Of a stretch of 64,000 nucleotides of DNA, positions 46,365-57,849 are shown piece by piece. Position numbers and translations under genes: made by a program. The stretch is from contig NOKP01000038.1 of the NCBI GenBank assembly GCA_002682825.1, forward strand, positions 186,001-250,000, in the 5' to 3' direction. Every line of letters begins with the position of its first letter. Positions within the stretch are counted from its first letter, which is position 1. Source of the stretch: Neonectria sp. B-13. Taxonomy: Eukaryota > Ascomycota > Sordariomycetes > Hypocreales > Nectriaceae. The notes beneath the pieces were generated by a model that saw nothing but the letters and a program-made list of their open reading frames with translations, was not told where the DNA came from and made no database searches.

Positions 46365-48470
46365 ATGGTCGAAATGGCGATTCTCGGCAAAAATGAGAAG
46401 TCGGCTACTTCTCATGCCTTCAACGAGCAAACCAACTATGTTTCAACGAAGAAAATTATCACGGTATCGCCGTCGACTCTGGTGGAAACTATCTTCTAGC
46501 TAACTCTGCTGGTAGATTTTTCTATCATGCGCCACGGTCGATCTTGTGGCCTTGATGGACCAGACCACGCTGGCTTCCAGTCTGTACATTATCGGTAATG
46601 CCCTAGGCGCCAGTCATCAAACAGCATGGATTGCTAGTGGCTACTTCATGTAAGGAGCATGGAAGGGCTGCCCAGCAAGTAGGATCCCAGCTAACTGGGG
46701 TGGTGCAGTACATCGACTACGTTCCAACTCCTCTACGGGCGATTGTCTGATATCTGGTCGCGGAAATACATCCTGCTCATTGGGCTCGCCATCTTCTTCT
46801 CCGGCTCACTGGCGGCTTCTCTTTCGCAGACCGCGGTCCAGCTCATCGTCTTCCGCGCCTTTACTGGTATCGGCGGCGGCGGGCTGATGACTGTGGCGCA
46901 GATGATTGTTAGTGATGTTGTCCCCTTGCGTGAGAGAGGAAAGTATCAGGGTATCTTAGTAAGTCGCAGCCCGAAAAGAAAGACGAATCCATGATCTGCT
47001 GTCTCACATTCAATTTCCAGGGAGCGGTAGTTGCCCTTGCCAACGGAATTGGTCCGGTCATCGGCGGTGCACTGGCTTCCAAATCGAACGACTCGTGGCG
47101 CTGGATCTTCCGGCTCAATCTCCCTCTTACGGCCTTGACTACGTGCTGTGTCGTCTTCTTCATGCCACTGAAGAAGGTCAATGGAGATTGGATGATGTAA
47201 GACTTGCTGCCTTCCAGTAGCCCGTTTCCCACGATGTTGGGACGTAGAACTGACACTCTTGCAAACAGGAAACTTAAGGCAGTCGACTTCATTGGTAGCC
47301 TCTTGGCACTAGCAGGCACTTCAGTCCTCATGCTGGGACTGACCTGGGGCGGAGGCGAGTATCCTTGGAACTCGGTGGCTGTTCTTGTCACCCTGCTGTT
47401 GGGATTTGCTATATGCGTGGCCTTTATTCTATGGCAATGGAAGTGCGCCCAGTACCCGCTGGTGCCATGTGAGTTCCAACTACCGCAACCTACACTATCA
47501 GTATATAACTCACATGGCTCCCAGTACACATTTTCAGGTCCAGAATTGTAAATGGTGCTAGCATCACGATGGCCATCAACGGATGGAACTTCGTAGTGCA
47601 AGTCTATTACATACCGACCTTTTACCAACTGGCATATGGGTATTCGGCGACCAAAGCAGGTGCTATGCTGCTTCCCATAACCCTGATGCAAACCTTGGCA
47701 AGTACCGCATCTGGCATGGTGGTGCACTGGGTCGGTCGCTATAGGGAATGCATCCTCTTTGGCTGGGTGGCATGGTCAGTGGGCCTTGGCCTCATGTCAA
47801 CCCTCGATGAGAATTCCAGCCTGGCGAAGCAAATTGGATTTGGCCTTCTAGTCGGTGTTGGTGTTGGAAACACTTTGCAACCGTAAGCTTACTTCCATCT
47901 GCGTAGCCTCATCCAAACGCTTCTGCTGAAACTTTGCAGATCCTTGATAGCGATTCAAGCCGGTGTCGATAGAAGAGAGATGGCAGTTGTCACGTCGTTT
48001 CGCAAGTAAGTTACAATGCAATGGAAATAATCGTGTACCGCAACTCACATCACCTTTAGTTTTATTAGGAATCTCGGAGGAACGCTAGGTCTGGCAGTGT
48101 CCGGGAGTGTCATGTGAGTTATTCTCAGCGCCTTGTTGAACGCCCCCCTTGTTGACGAACTGGTAGAAACAATATTCTCGCCAGCTACATACCGACCCTG
48201 GGTCTGAGCGATACAGATGTGGATCTCTTACTTGCCAATCCTCAATCAGTCATGCTGGACATGACTGGAGAAGAATCAGAGAGGCTTCGAGCTGCGCTTC
48301 TACCCGGCTATCAGAAAGCATTCCGGATCATCTTTCTCCTTATGGCCGCGTTCGGCGCATTTGCTTTTGTAGTTGCTTGGTTCTTGATGCCGCACGTTGA
48401 GTTGAGCAGGCCAGATGATGCGAAACTGAAGGCAGAGGTCCGCGAGGAAAGCGAGAAAGCAGGTCAATAG
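46365..48470 (+). CDS. DHA14-type MFS drug:H+ antiporter
   Basis: Nine exons keep one frame for 546 aa: 46365-46463, 46516-46649, 46709-46958, 47021-47196, 47269-47468, 47525-47882, 47940-48005, 48060-48113, 48167-48470. Visible features: VDLVALMDQTTLASSL in the first membrane helix, the A-loop YGRLSDIWSRKY, RAFTGIGGGG, LRERGKYQG, then motif C-like GIGPVIGGALASK at the end of helix 5, characteristic of antiporters. About 14 hydrophobic segments are expected. It probably exports a small toxic compound across the plasma membrane. It lies upstream of remnants of P450 and amidohydrolase genes, so it may be the surviving pump of a decayed pathway. The start is uncertain. Confidence 0.85.
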
Positions 48471-48983
48471 GCTATAGAGGAGGTCATAGGGCCGACCAGA
48501 CTACGGAATGGTATTGGGAAAGACAGAATTATCTTTTACCGATACAAGGGTCTAAGTGTCAGCGCGTCTGACTTCAATCATTTGTGTCCGCCAGCTGAGA
48601 CCATATCCACATCCTTTCGAGGGTAAATTAGAATGTTCCGATAATGTGCTAGGCCGCTGCTTGCCGGTCACCCACTCACCCATGTACAACAGAATGCGGA
48701 TCAGGAAGCCAATATACTTGCCATACGACTCAACGCGTCTTCGACTTCGCCTATGTATACGTGTTTGTGGATTTAGACGGCGGTGGCTGTCAAAAGGGGA
48801 AGTACCGCTAGGAACCTAGAGCGCAGTCGTAAACGTTGCCCTTGAGTGCGAGTGTCATAATGCGAGAAAGGGGTGCTCAGTTGTAGACAATGCGATGTTT
48901 GTCTTGATTATTCAAACGAATTTCTACATGACTCATTGAACCTGACGATCTTGCCAGCCTATACTTTTGGTTAGCAAATAGTG
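48471..48983. other. Intergenic, no gene recognised
   Basis: Convergent 3' region between the pump and the P450 remnant. Confidence 0.4.
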
Positions 48984-49700
48984 TCAAGACTTCAGTTGAG
49001 AGAAACAAACAGCCTTGCAGTCAATGCACTGAACAAGCCTCGCAATTTTGATAAAAAGGCTCTTCTGAGCCAGCCTATACCCAACACGGATTCGTTTGCC
49101 CCCTCCGAACTGCCAGAGTCCGTGGCTGATGTCGGTTTCGTGGTCGTTTATCCACCGTTCCGAATAGAATATTTCGGGGTTTTCGCACTCATTTCTCACT
49201 GCAACCTCGTTAGCGACAAGGCCTGTGCCCGCTGGGAACCCATATTCCTTGAAATTGATGTCTTGGGCAGCAACTTGGTCCGGCATCAGAATGAAGATCG
49301 GCTGCCAACGCAAAATTTCCACAATCACGCACACAAATTGTAGATCGTCCATATCTGATAGAACAGGGACACGAACGGATCTCCAACATTGCACACTCGA
49401 TCAATTTCAGCTCTGGCCCTGCGGAAGGGCTTGGGATACTCCAACATTGCCATGACCATGATGTTAACTTCCTCTAGGGTAGTGTCACTCCCCGCCTCGA
49501 TCAGCTGCTTCGCAACGTACATGCATTCCTGGTCATCTCCCTTGTATCTCGTATCCTCTTTTAAAGGAAATCTCGGACAAACGACGGCGGTGCGGTTCCT
49601 TTTTCGACTTGTTTCTTCACGGGCGCCCACCAAGAGTTGTTCACGTTATGGTTCGAGTCACCCAGAGTCAGCCAGTGATGACGCCACGGTTGCATGAACT
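48984..49700 (-). pseudogene. Cytochrome P450 remnant lacking the heme Cys
   Basis: Minus-strand pieces in order: WWAPVKKQVEKG, then after a frameshift AKQLIEAGSDTT (I-helix oxygen-binding region), then after a second frameshift near 49360 SDMDDLQFVC..EILRW (K helix ExxR), ERW, and the heme-binding loop FGGGKRIRVG. The loop should read FxxGxRxCxG; the Cys codon is CGT (Arg) where TGT would be expected. The N-terminal half of the enzyme is missing. Two indels, a 5' truncation and loss of the heme ligand show this is a dead gene. Confidence 0.8.
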
Positions 49701-49769
49701 TGAGCCTCAAACACCTACACGGAGAACAGAAGCTCTGTAATTATGTTATTGTTTTCACAAGCTAAGGAG

Positions 49770-50364
49770 GAAAGCTTCTCGGCGATTCTGACTTCGCGGC
49801 CATTTGGTCCCGACTGCACAAGTACAAGACAGTCGTGTTTCTTCACCCATCGGTCCTGGAAGCCGAGCCTCACCTAATCGGTCCAGGCATCCCGCAACCT
49901 ATCGTCGACTACCCCTCAAGACCACCCGTGCGGCCACAGATCTGGTCATGACAGGTACTATTCGAGCTCTCCCTGACGTTGACATCATCCTCTCTCATGC
50001 TGGTGAAACTATCCCCTACGTCGGCAGCCGAGCCATCAACGCGCTGGGTATCCCTATCGTCGAGAAGATCGTCAAGGTGAATCTCGTACAGGCTAAGAAG
50101 GATATTACTCGCTTCTACTACGACATTGCTCTGAGCACCAGCGCCGCCCAGCTGGATGGTTTGTTGGACTTCCCTATTTCGGACAAGATCTTGTTTGGAT
50201 CCGATTTTCCTTATGCGCCCCAATATAGCATTGATGTTGTTTTGATAGCGTATAATAAATATGTTAAGACGACCTCGAGGGGGGCGCAGGTTGTCCCAGA
50301 GGTGCTGCGACGGAACTCGCTGAAGCTTCTTAACAAGCAGGCTCTGGGATTGACATATGCTTAA
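49770..50364 (+). pseudogene. Amidohydrolase_2 (6-MSA-decarboxylase-like), 5'-truncated
   Basis: Coding text begins abruptly near 49770 (GDSDFAAIWSRLHKYKTVVFLHPS) in one frame and passes by a single-base shift near 49914 into another frame (TTRAATDLVMTGTIR, DVDIILSHAGETIPYVGSR, FYYDIALS, ILFGSDFPYAP) to a stop at 50362-50364. HPS, SHAG and GSDFPYAP are the metal- and substrate-site segments of amidohydrolase-2 decarboxylases such as those acting on 6-methylsalicylate or gamma-resorcylate. The first third, with the N-terminal HxH metal site, is absent. Not functional as it stands. Confidence 0.75.
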
Positions 50365-50748
50365 GATGTATTCGATTTGTGCCTTTAAGATATACAATTT
50401 GCCTGTGCTCACTTACTCAGCGAAGGAGGTTGGAGACATGAAGATCCTTGAGGTTGGAGCAGGAAGTTACGAATGGAAGGATATTGTCGTATCACTCACT
50501 GCCTAGATTGAGTACGAAGGAAATCCACACCCAGTCTACATAGGTTCTTCTGTGTTACAGTGCAACTCAGTTGTCTTACTATAGCGCAGCTGTATTCCAT
50601 GATTCACAGGATGGCCTATTATCAAGTACTTTCCTGTGTATAAACTCACTGAGGATCTGTTCTCTAAATCCTCGCCATACATAGCTTGTTGGTTAGGGTT
50701 TGTAAGTAGGATCTTTTGCTTATCGAAAGCTTCTACTTTTAGTACAGA
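50365..50748. other. Intergenic, no gene recognised
   Basis: Convergent 3' region between the amidohydrolase remnant and the Zn2Cys6 gene. Confidence 0.4.
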
Positions 50749-52476
50749 TTAAACAAGGGCTGGTAAAATCTTATTAGAGCCAAAGATCATACTCAACCGG
50801 TCCGTGTAATCCATGTCGCTGTTCCCAAGATCATTCTGGACCCAGATAAACTCCAACATTAACTTGACGCGTTCCAGGCTTTGCAAGTACACTTCTTTCC
50901 CTGTATTTGCAATCAGATTAAGGATGGTGGATCTCTTGTCGTCGCTTTCTGCTTCACAGCCGAACACGAATAATGGAAACGGCGCTTTACAAAATGAAAG
51001 CTGTGCCAGGATGGCAAAAGCATCTTTGGACCACCCGACAGCCTTTTTCGACTGATTTTCAGTGTTTGCCGACGCCCGCGTGATGTAGATCAATGCCGCA
51101 AGTTGGTACAATCTAATCATTTTGGCCTCATTGTCAAGAGGGCCGGGCGTTGTTCCCAAGTTGGGCATTTTTATGCTTGTAAGTCTCCATTCGAGGATTT
51201 TAAGATACTGCGCATATTCGTGAGTGCCGTATCTCGGATCTGAGGGGTCAAGGAGGACATCGCAAATTTCTGATAGCAGGTCCAAGATTGTATGCGAGGA
51301 ACCCACTAGATTCGTGGCCTTTCAGAGAGTAAGTAATAGACAAGGAGGATTCTGGAGGGCGGCCATACCTGCGACCGCGCACAGACAGTTGGCGAGAAGT
51401 CCTGGAATTGAGAATCATTGCTCTCTATGCTTTCAACGGTATAGGTACGCCGCCAGTATCGCAGACTGAATCGGGCTAGTACATCGTAATAATGTACCCA
51501 ACTGATTAAAGCCTCAAAGTCCCTGCCGCGGGCAGAATCCTCTAGGTTTGAGGTTTTGACGATGTATTTTGAGCCACATATGTACCACAGCCAGTGGCTA
51601 GAGGTTGCAGAAGTCTGTTGGACCTGGTGTATGAAGTGAGACAGAAGATATATGACAACGACGATGAGACAGCCTACCTCAAAAGAACAGAGGAGCATTG
51701 CTGCAGCTACGTGTTGGATGTACTCTGCTGCTCCAATATTGGTATATGCCGAAACTGAGAGAGCATGAAGTGCAGAGATCTTTAGCCGAGCTGCTCTATT
51801 CTGCGGGCCATCTCGATGGAGCGAAGCTACAGCCAGGGCAGACTTCAAAACGGCCATGGTAGAAGGTGTACTGCTCGAGACAGCCATGCGGATGAGGGCA
51901 TGGCTTATATCGGAAGCGTCCTGACCAAATGTCGGTAGAGAAGAGGAGGCAACGGTGACAACTGGGATTCCTACAATTAGCTTCTGGAATATCGATAGAG
52001 TATGCGGGTCACTTACAGTATTGAAACAGATCTTTCTCTACAGGCGAAAGATTCTGAGGCATCCATGAGATGGGTTGATTCAGGGCCGGTTGGCTCACTT
52101 GCTTCCGATAGGCGGCTGCAGGGCTTCTTTGAGCTAGCGCTCGTTTATACGCGGAATTTGAGACGGGGCTTTCGTAATGCATCTCAACGTCCCAAGAGGA
52201 AGCATTGATGAAGGAGATGGTAGCGAACCGGCTGGAGGAGCCACTCTCTGGAGTCTCAGGCCCGACAACTGTTCGTTTCTTGTCACCAGCCCTTGGCCAA
52301 GACAGACGAAGGTCGTAACCTCGACATATTCGATTTGTTGAAGCACAGCGACGGCAGGTAGGAACTGCACGATCACAGAGCACTTTGCGGTCTATTATCC
52401 GACATCAGCCACAGAAGCGCCGTTGCATGTTTGAGACTCACTGACCCTTGCAAGTTCCGCAACCACGGCCGGACAT
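50749..52476 (-). CDS. Zn2Cys6 transcription factor (acr-2-like)
   Basis: Minus-strand exons 52476-52446, 52391-52017, 51961-51678, 51623-51369 and 51318-50749 encode 504 aa. The zinc cluster is CGTCKDRKVLC..TCRRC..RIC, with the first two Cys in exon 1, followed by GYDLRLSWPR, a hallmark of the acriflavine-sensitivity (acr-2/ARCA) type of fungal regulator. The rest is the family's fungal-specific region (QYFVTVASSSLPTFG, NIGAAEYIQHVAAAMLLCSFE, WLWYICGSKYIV, HTILDLLSEICDVLLDP). Some acceptors were chosen to avoid stops: 51961 and 51318 rather than the nearest AGs. The gene appears intact and could have controlled the decayed neighbours (inference). Confidence 0.85.
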
Positions 52477-53051
52477 ATTGAGCGTTGTATGGCTAACGAA
52501 CGATGATTTTGTTTCCAAGCTGCCTCACGCTGTTTACGGAAGAAGATTATCAGCTAAGCACGCAACTCGCTTATCTCGCCGAGCACTGCGTATCCATGAA
52601 AGGATAAGGTCAGCAAGTCCACTAATGTCGGACGATGCCGCTAAAGAAATCCAAGTAACTTTCTGCGAGATCCACTTTGAATCATCCCCCAATCAAGGAA
52701 AGCGCGCCTAGGGATTAGCTTTATGCACTGTCGCAGGTGGGGAGAGATTCAGTCAACTTTTTGCGAGAAGTGGCTATGTAATATGGGCCTGCATTCGAGA
52801 AATATCCTCAGGTCGACGGTTAGTCCGATATCATTTGAAATCCGCGAGGTGTATTTATCATCATGCAGAAGATTCTCGCGTCGAGAAAAGGGCTATAAAG
52901 AAGATGAGAATGTGTCGAGAAACTAACTTTTGGCACCGCAATACATCCAGCATCGCAAATCTACAGTGCAACATTGACCTCATTCCAGTGTCTCGACTCG
53001 AGTCTATCCGGAATTCTTCAAATCAATATTCTCCCCCAGTAAATCACTACA
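52477..53051. other. Intergenic between divergent genes
   Basis: Shared upstream region of the acr-2-like regulator and the SDR. Nothing coding recognised. Confidence 0.4.
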
Positions 53052-54104
53052 ATGTCTTCATACCTCGTCACCGGTGCATCTCGCGGTCTCGGCGTAAGCC
53101 TCTCCCCAAAATACTAGCAATACAATAACTAACTGTGCTCTGTTAGGCCGAATTCATTCGCCAACTTTCGGCCAACCCTAGCAACACGGTCATCGGCCTT
53201 GTCCGAGACAAAGATGCCACGCTCAAGAATTTTGACAATGAATTGAAGCAACGCAGCAACCTCCACATCATTCAGGCGGACCTCACTGATTACGACGCTG
53301 TCAAGGTATGCAAGCCAGCCCCTGCGCGGCCAAAATCCCCAACTGACCGCTCTCGTCTCTAGGCATCTGTCCATGAGACATCCAACATCACGGGCGGCAG
53401 CCTCGACTATCTCATTGCCAATGCTGCTCTCGTATCTACGTACTCCGCCTGGGATTCCTTGGGAACACTGTATGATTGTCCCATTCTTTTTTATACCAAC
53501 TGTCATGAAGCTAACCATCGCCTTCTTTCACCAACAGGGGCAAGAAGGACCCTAAAGCGCTCGGAGACGATTTGCTAGAGTCTTTCAACGTCAACGTCGT
53601 CGCCAATATCCACCTGATCAACCTGTACATGCCTCTCATCTTGCAGGGCAAGATCAAGAAGGTCGTTACCCTCTCGACGGGCATGGCCGACATTGATTTC
53701 ATTTCGCAATTCGGAATCCAATCCGCGGGGCCGTACTCGATTAGTAAGGCAGCAATGAATGCTGCCGTGGCCAAATTCAGCGCCGAGTATAGTAACGATG
53801 GAGTTTTGTTTCTGAGCATTTCTCCGGGATTGGTCAACACGAGCACCACTGAGCGTAAGTTGCTTGTCCTTCTACGTTTTGCCCATGCAACGCATAATTC
53901 TAATCGTTAATAGCAACCCCCGAACAAATCGAGGGCGTCAAGCAAATGATTGCGCAGTTCTCAGTATATGCGCCTGACTGGAAGGGACCCATCACTGCGG
54001 ACCCCTCTGTGAAGGCCATTCTCTCTGTCATAGATGAGAAGAGTGTCGAAGCTGGCGACGGTGGCACGTTCATCTCCCATTTTGGAAACAAGCAGTGGCT
54101 TTGA
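53052..54104 (+). CDS. Short-chain dehydrogenase/reductase
   Basis: Exons 53052-53093, 53147-53305, 53363-53469, 53538-53854 and 53914-54104 encode 271 aa. Classical SDR: cofactor loop TGASRGLG split by the first intron, ADLTDYD, IANAAL in place of NNAG, the LSTGM segment and the intact catalytic YSISK. SPGLVNTST follows as the cofactor-carboxamide loop. The type resembles fungal NAD(P)-binding proteins near natural-product genes. Substrate unknown; probably cytosolic. Confidence 0.87.
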
Positions 54105-54664
54105 GAGAGCTGGCTATGGAGAATAGCTGCTGAATGGGATATACATACCGGTTCTCAAAGCTAGAATATGTAGCAAAGGATGCATACGCCGATTAGAAAT
54201 ACTTGGGTTTGGACCCAGCTCTGGTGCTTGCACTGCGTCAGAGGCCTGAAGTGCTATGCCTGACTGGGTGATCTCCATCGTCTAGCTGCTCTTTCCTCTC
54301 CGCCTTGCTCATTTCCTTGGCATCTTTTCGTCCTGAGCCTGATTTTACACGAAGTTTAAGAGAGGCGGAGAAGTCGAAATGTGCTTGCTGTTGACGCAGT
54401 TTCACATCGTCCCACTGCTCACTCGTGAGCTTAGATACGTAGTCGAGATTATGAAGGACGGCAAGAGAGAACCCTTAGTGGGCAGATTGAGGTGGGACGA
54501 CCTCCCAATAGAGGTTGCGAGGTATCATGTCCATTCTAATGTGACGAAGAAGTGACTGTTGCCAGCCTCGTTTTATCTACATACAGCTGAACACATTTTG
54601 CGACCACTGGTGCTCCTTTAATCGCCACGATTGTACGTATTCACTACGAAGTATGGCTTGAAAG
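54105..54664. other. Intergenic, no gene recognised
   Basis: No domain-like frame seen between the SDR and the second P450 remnant. Confidence 0.4.
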
Positions 54665-55170
54665 TCAAGGAAACCTCTTCTTCACCTTGACCTCACACGA
54701 GTTTGACTGCAGTTGCTGCGCGATTTGGAACACCGTCTTCTCATCTTGTCCCGGAATATGCTCGAAGGTGAACTTCCTCAGCAACGTTGTGAGCGATATG
54801 TGCATCTCTTGAGCAGCAAATCTCTTGCCGACGCATACGGGACCGCCAGCCGAAAACGGCCAGTATGGTACGCTGGCTGTCTGTTTCGAGCTTTAGATGG
54901 GGAGTCACCGCTCTGGGATGTACTTTTCAGGCTAGTCCCAGATGTCGCCGCTTAGAGGAGCTTTTGGGTGTTAGGGAAGACAGTAGTTCCCGCTGAGATG
55001 CGGTAGCCGAGCATGCTATCTTGTCTGGAAGTCTCGCGGTGGCTTCATGTGGCTGGGCTAGGAATGAGCCAGGAGTGAGACGCATAGTCTCGTCGATGCA
55101 GGCTTTCAAATATGTCATGCCAGTCTGGGAGTAGGCACAGTCCGTGTCACGGTGTAGTCCCCAGCTGGTT
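54665..55170 (-). pseudogene. Cytochrome P450 remnant, C-terminal part
   Basis: The minus strand carries, in shifting frames, the K helix MTYLKACIDETMRLTPG with ExxR, then GYRISAGTTVFPNT, then TPHLKLET and the heme region FSAGGPVCVGKRFA, ending at a natural stop at 54665. The heme Cys is kept, but the Arg two residues before it is Val-preceded Pro. At least two frameshifts and one stop separate the pieces. The N-terminal two-thirds are missing. A different subfamily from the remnant at 48984-49700. Confidence 0.75.
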
Positions 55171-55834
55171 CTGCATATAAGATGATCAGTGTATCACCAG
55201 CACATTGTTCGCTTTAACCTTATGGTTGGTTGGATATCGTTCCCCTGAGTAGCGCCAGTGACGCGTCATGTCATTCTTATCACGAAATGTAATCACGTTG
55301 GTCAATAAGCAGTAAAAGATTCGGATCCATGGTGTAGCTAGCTTGATCAGACTATATATCCCTGCGAATGCTCGGCTTAACCTTGCTTCTCAGCCTGTTT
55401 CTCCTCTGCCTGTTTCCCACAAACTCCTCTGCCCACTTCCCTACATACATTTATCCAATCCCAGCATGTCTTCGTGACAAATGACATTCTCCTTGGCGCT
55501 CGATTTAGTTTCCCCATTCTGAGTCTGTGTAAGCGCTTCTCTACTGCGAAATGGTAGAGCATCGACAACGTCCGGATGACTTCAAGCTGATTTGGTCTGG
55601 AAACTTTACGACAATGCCAAGCACTTCAGAGGCCAGGGAAGGCATTGAAGGCACATTCCTTCTGAGCCGCGATACTTTTCTGGAGCGCTTCATTTTGCTT
55701 AAGATTTGCGAGCTCAATTAAGCATCTGAGATCTGTTACTTGTTGCTATATGGTGAATAAAATGGTGATCGAGTCTCTTGCTATGCTCTTTATATATCCT
55801 CGTTTGATCAAGCTAACCCATCTGTATCTGCGTC
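55171..55834. other. Intergenic, no gene recognised
   Basis: The minus-strand frame 55377-55568 is basic and Cys-poor without a motif. The first exon of the broken gene at 55835 may lie here but was not found. Confidence 0.35.
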
Positions 55835-57654
55835 TTGCTACGACTTTTGAATCTCAATCCCGCCAATAAGATCGAACTTCCCAACGGCTATCGTTTCAAA
55901 AAGGTCAATCCTCAGCCTCCTAATGGCTGGGCCTCGAAGCCCAACAATGTGGCTCAGCAGGCGAATCTTCGAGGAAAGATGCACGGTACGTGCACATCAT
56001 CTTTTCACGATGATGCGTACCGCATCCAGGCGCGATCTCTAACTTTCTTTAGATGAGACAACTGTCGACGTGATCTGGAACATGGGCTCTCCCACACTTG
56101 TCATTGAAGGGACAATGACAAGTCACGAAATCATGGAGTGGGATCAGGGTGGTGTGCCGAACGACACAGGGTGGGGGAGAAAGCGCCTCTGGGCCTATCT
56201 GGAGTAAGTCAATAAGTGCCACCACCTAGAGGAATGACTCTAATGAGCCGCAAAGCGATACATATCACGGAAAGTGGAAGATAACATTGATTTTCGGCAC
56301 TGTTGCCGGACCGAACAACAACGGCATCCTGGACGTTCAAATTGCCACTGGTGTTAACCACACCAGTGGCGTTGCAGTCACCCTAGCCATGGATCACAAC
56401 AACTTAGTGGAAAAGGGTCGCCAGAAGGAGATTTTTGGAAAAGCTCGAGGCTCGCTTCAAGGAAATCGTTGCCAAAAATCGCAAACGTCATCAAAGAAAA
56501 GATCTCCGGATCTGGGGCCTTTGTATTCCCCGGAAATGGAGTCTTCAGCTTCAGGGACCCGCGCTTCACAAAGTGGGGAGATTTGGTTGCGCAGATCAAT
56601 TATCTTCCGTATGGCCTGCATCCCGTTTATGATGGCTTGGAACTAATTATCATTTTACAGGCTCAGCGCAGACAGTATGATTCTCATTCCGGCACCTACC
56701 GAGCCCCTCATTGTGAAGCCACCTTCCAAGAAAGTCGAAACCCCGGTCATGTCTGCCCCTGAAGATCAACACACATTGACTTAGTCTACTATCCCTAAGA
56801 CTTCTATCCTGAAACCCAACACGTATCTGTAGCTAGTCTTCCGTGGAGTCAACGAAAACAAGCACCCAGTCGCGTTCAAGGAAATTCGATTGACATTCAC
56901 GGCCAAGAAGGCTGCCAACAACCTCTTTTACATGAACGACTTCTATGTGAAGGGTCAAGAGCCCAAGCCACCGCCTCCCGAAAAGACAGCCGCCGAAACC
57001 ACAGCCGTTGACAAGACGGCTGCTGAAAACACAGCCGCCGAGTCAGCTCCATCTGGTGCACCCGCCAACGTTGAGTCCAGGATCACAACGAAGACCGCTA
57101 CTATCAATACCCCCAGTGACGCGACCGAGATAACAAAGGATTTACTTGTTAATTGAAGCGATGCGGATACCATGGCGGTTGAGGCAGCTTCCGTAGCTGT
57201 TTTGCCCGCTCAGGATTACCCTTCTCAAAAGCCAAGCGATCCCACCTCCGAAGGTGGCTCTTCTGAGAACACCCCGGCCGACCAAGCAGAGAAGCTGGAT
57301 CCTTTCGCTCGGGTCACGCACGCAGTCGAGGAAAGGATCAAAAAGGTGGTTGTTGAAGCTTTCAGCGAAGCTCCACCCGGCGTTGTGTCGCTCAAAACCC
57401 TTAAATCCAGTATCACCATCAAGCTCGTTTGCCAGACTAGGAACAGGGCCACAAGCAAATCTAAGTACATTAAATGGCTTGTCACGATTGGCGATACCTC
57501 GGACACGCTGCGACTGGAGCCGAATGAGTCGATTGAAATCGTGCTCGAGGGTTGCGTTAACGTTGAAGGGAGCTATACTGTGAACATTGACGAAGAGTAT
57601 GTGAAACCAGATGGGTGGCACTGGGATGCGGAGTTCCCCGTTCTAGTCCGATAG
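55835..57654 (+). pseudogene. Unrecognised large protein gene, broken by stops and indels
   Basis: Long coding-like text is read through plausible introns (55987-56053, donor GTACGT; 56203-56258, donor GTAAGT; about 56610-56661). Segments: IELPNGYRFKKVNP; TTVDVIWNMGSPTLVIEGT; WKITLIFGTVAGPNNNG; an amphipathic stretch EKLEARFKEIV; SGAFVFPGNGVFSFRDP; IRLTFTAKKAANNLFYMNDF; a Pro/Thr/Ala-rich linker with EKTAAETTAVDKTA repeats; and a C-terminal beta-like domain (SSITIKLVCQTRNRA..KYIKWLVTIGDTSDTL). Two single-base shifts at homopolymer runs (about 56440 and 56470), two TAGs (about 56783 and 56831) and a TGA (57154) break it. No family recognised. Without defects it would exceed 500 residues. Confidence 0.6.
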
Positions 57655-57849
57655 TGATATCATTCTACTTGCCAGTCAGTGGCTGGTTTGGAGAAAATCA
57701 ATTTTGCAGTTAGGCAAGAGTAGATACAGATTCCAGTTATATGACTCAATCTACGAATTCCACCGTGTTCCCCAAATGTTGTCATTGCTAGATTATTTGA
57801 ATCCACGAGGCGAAATCACAACCCTTTCGATGATCAGGACCAGTTTCAA

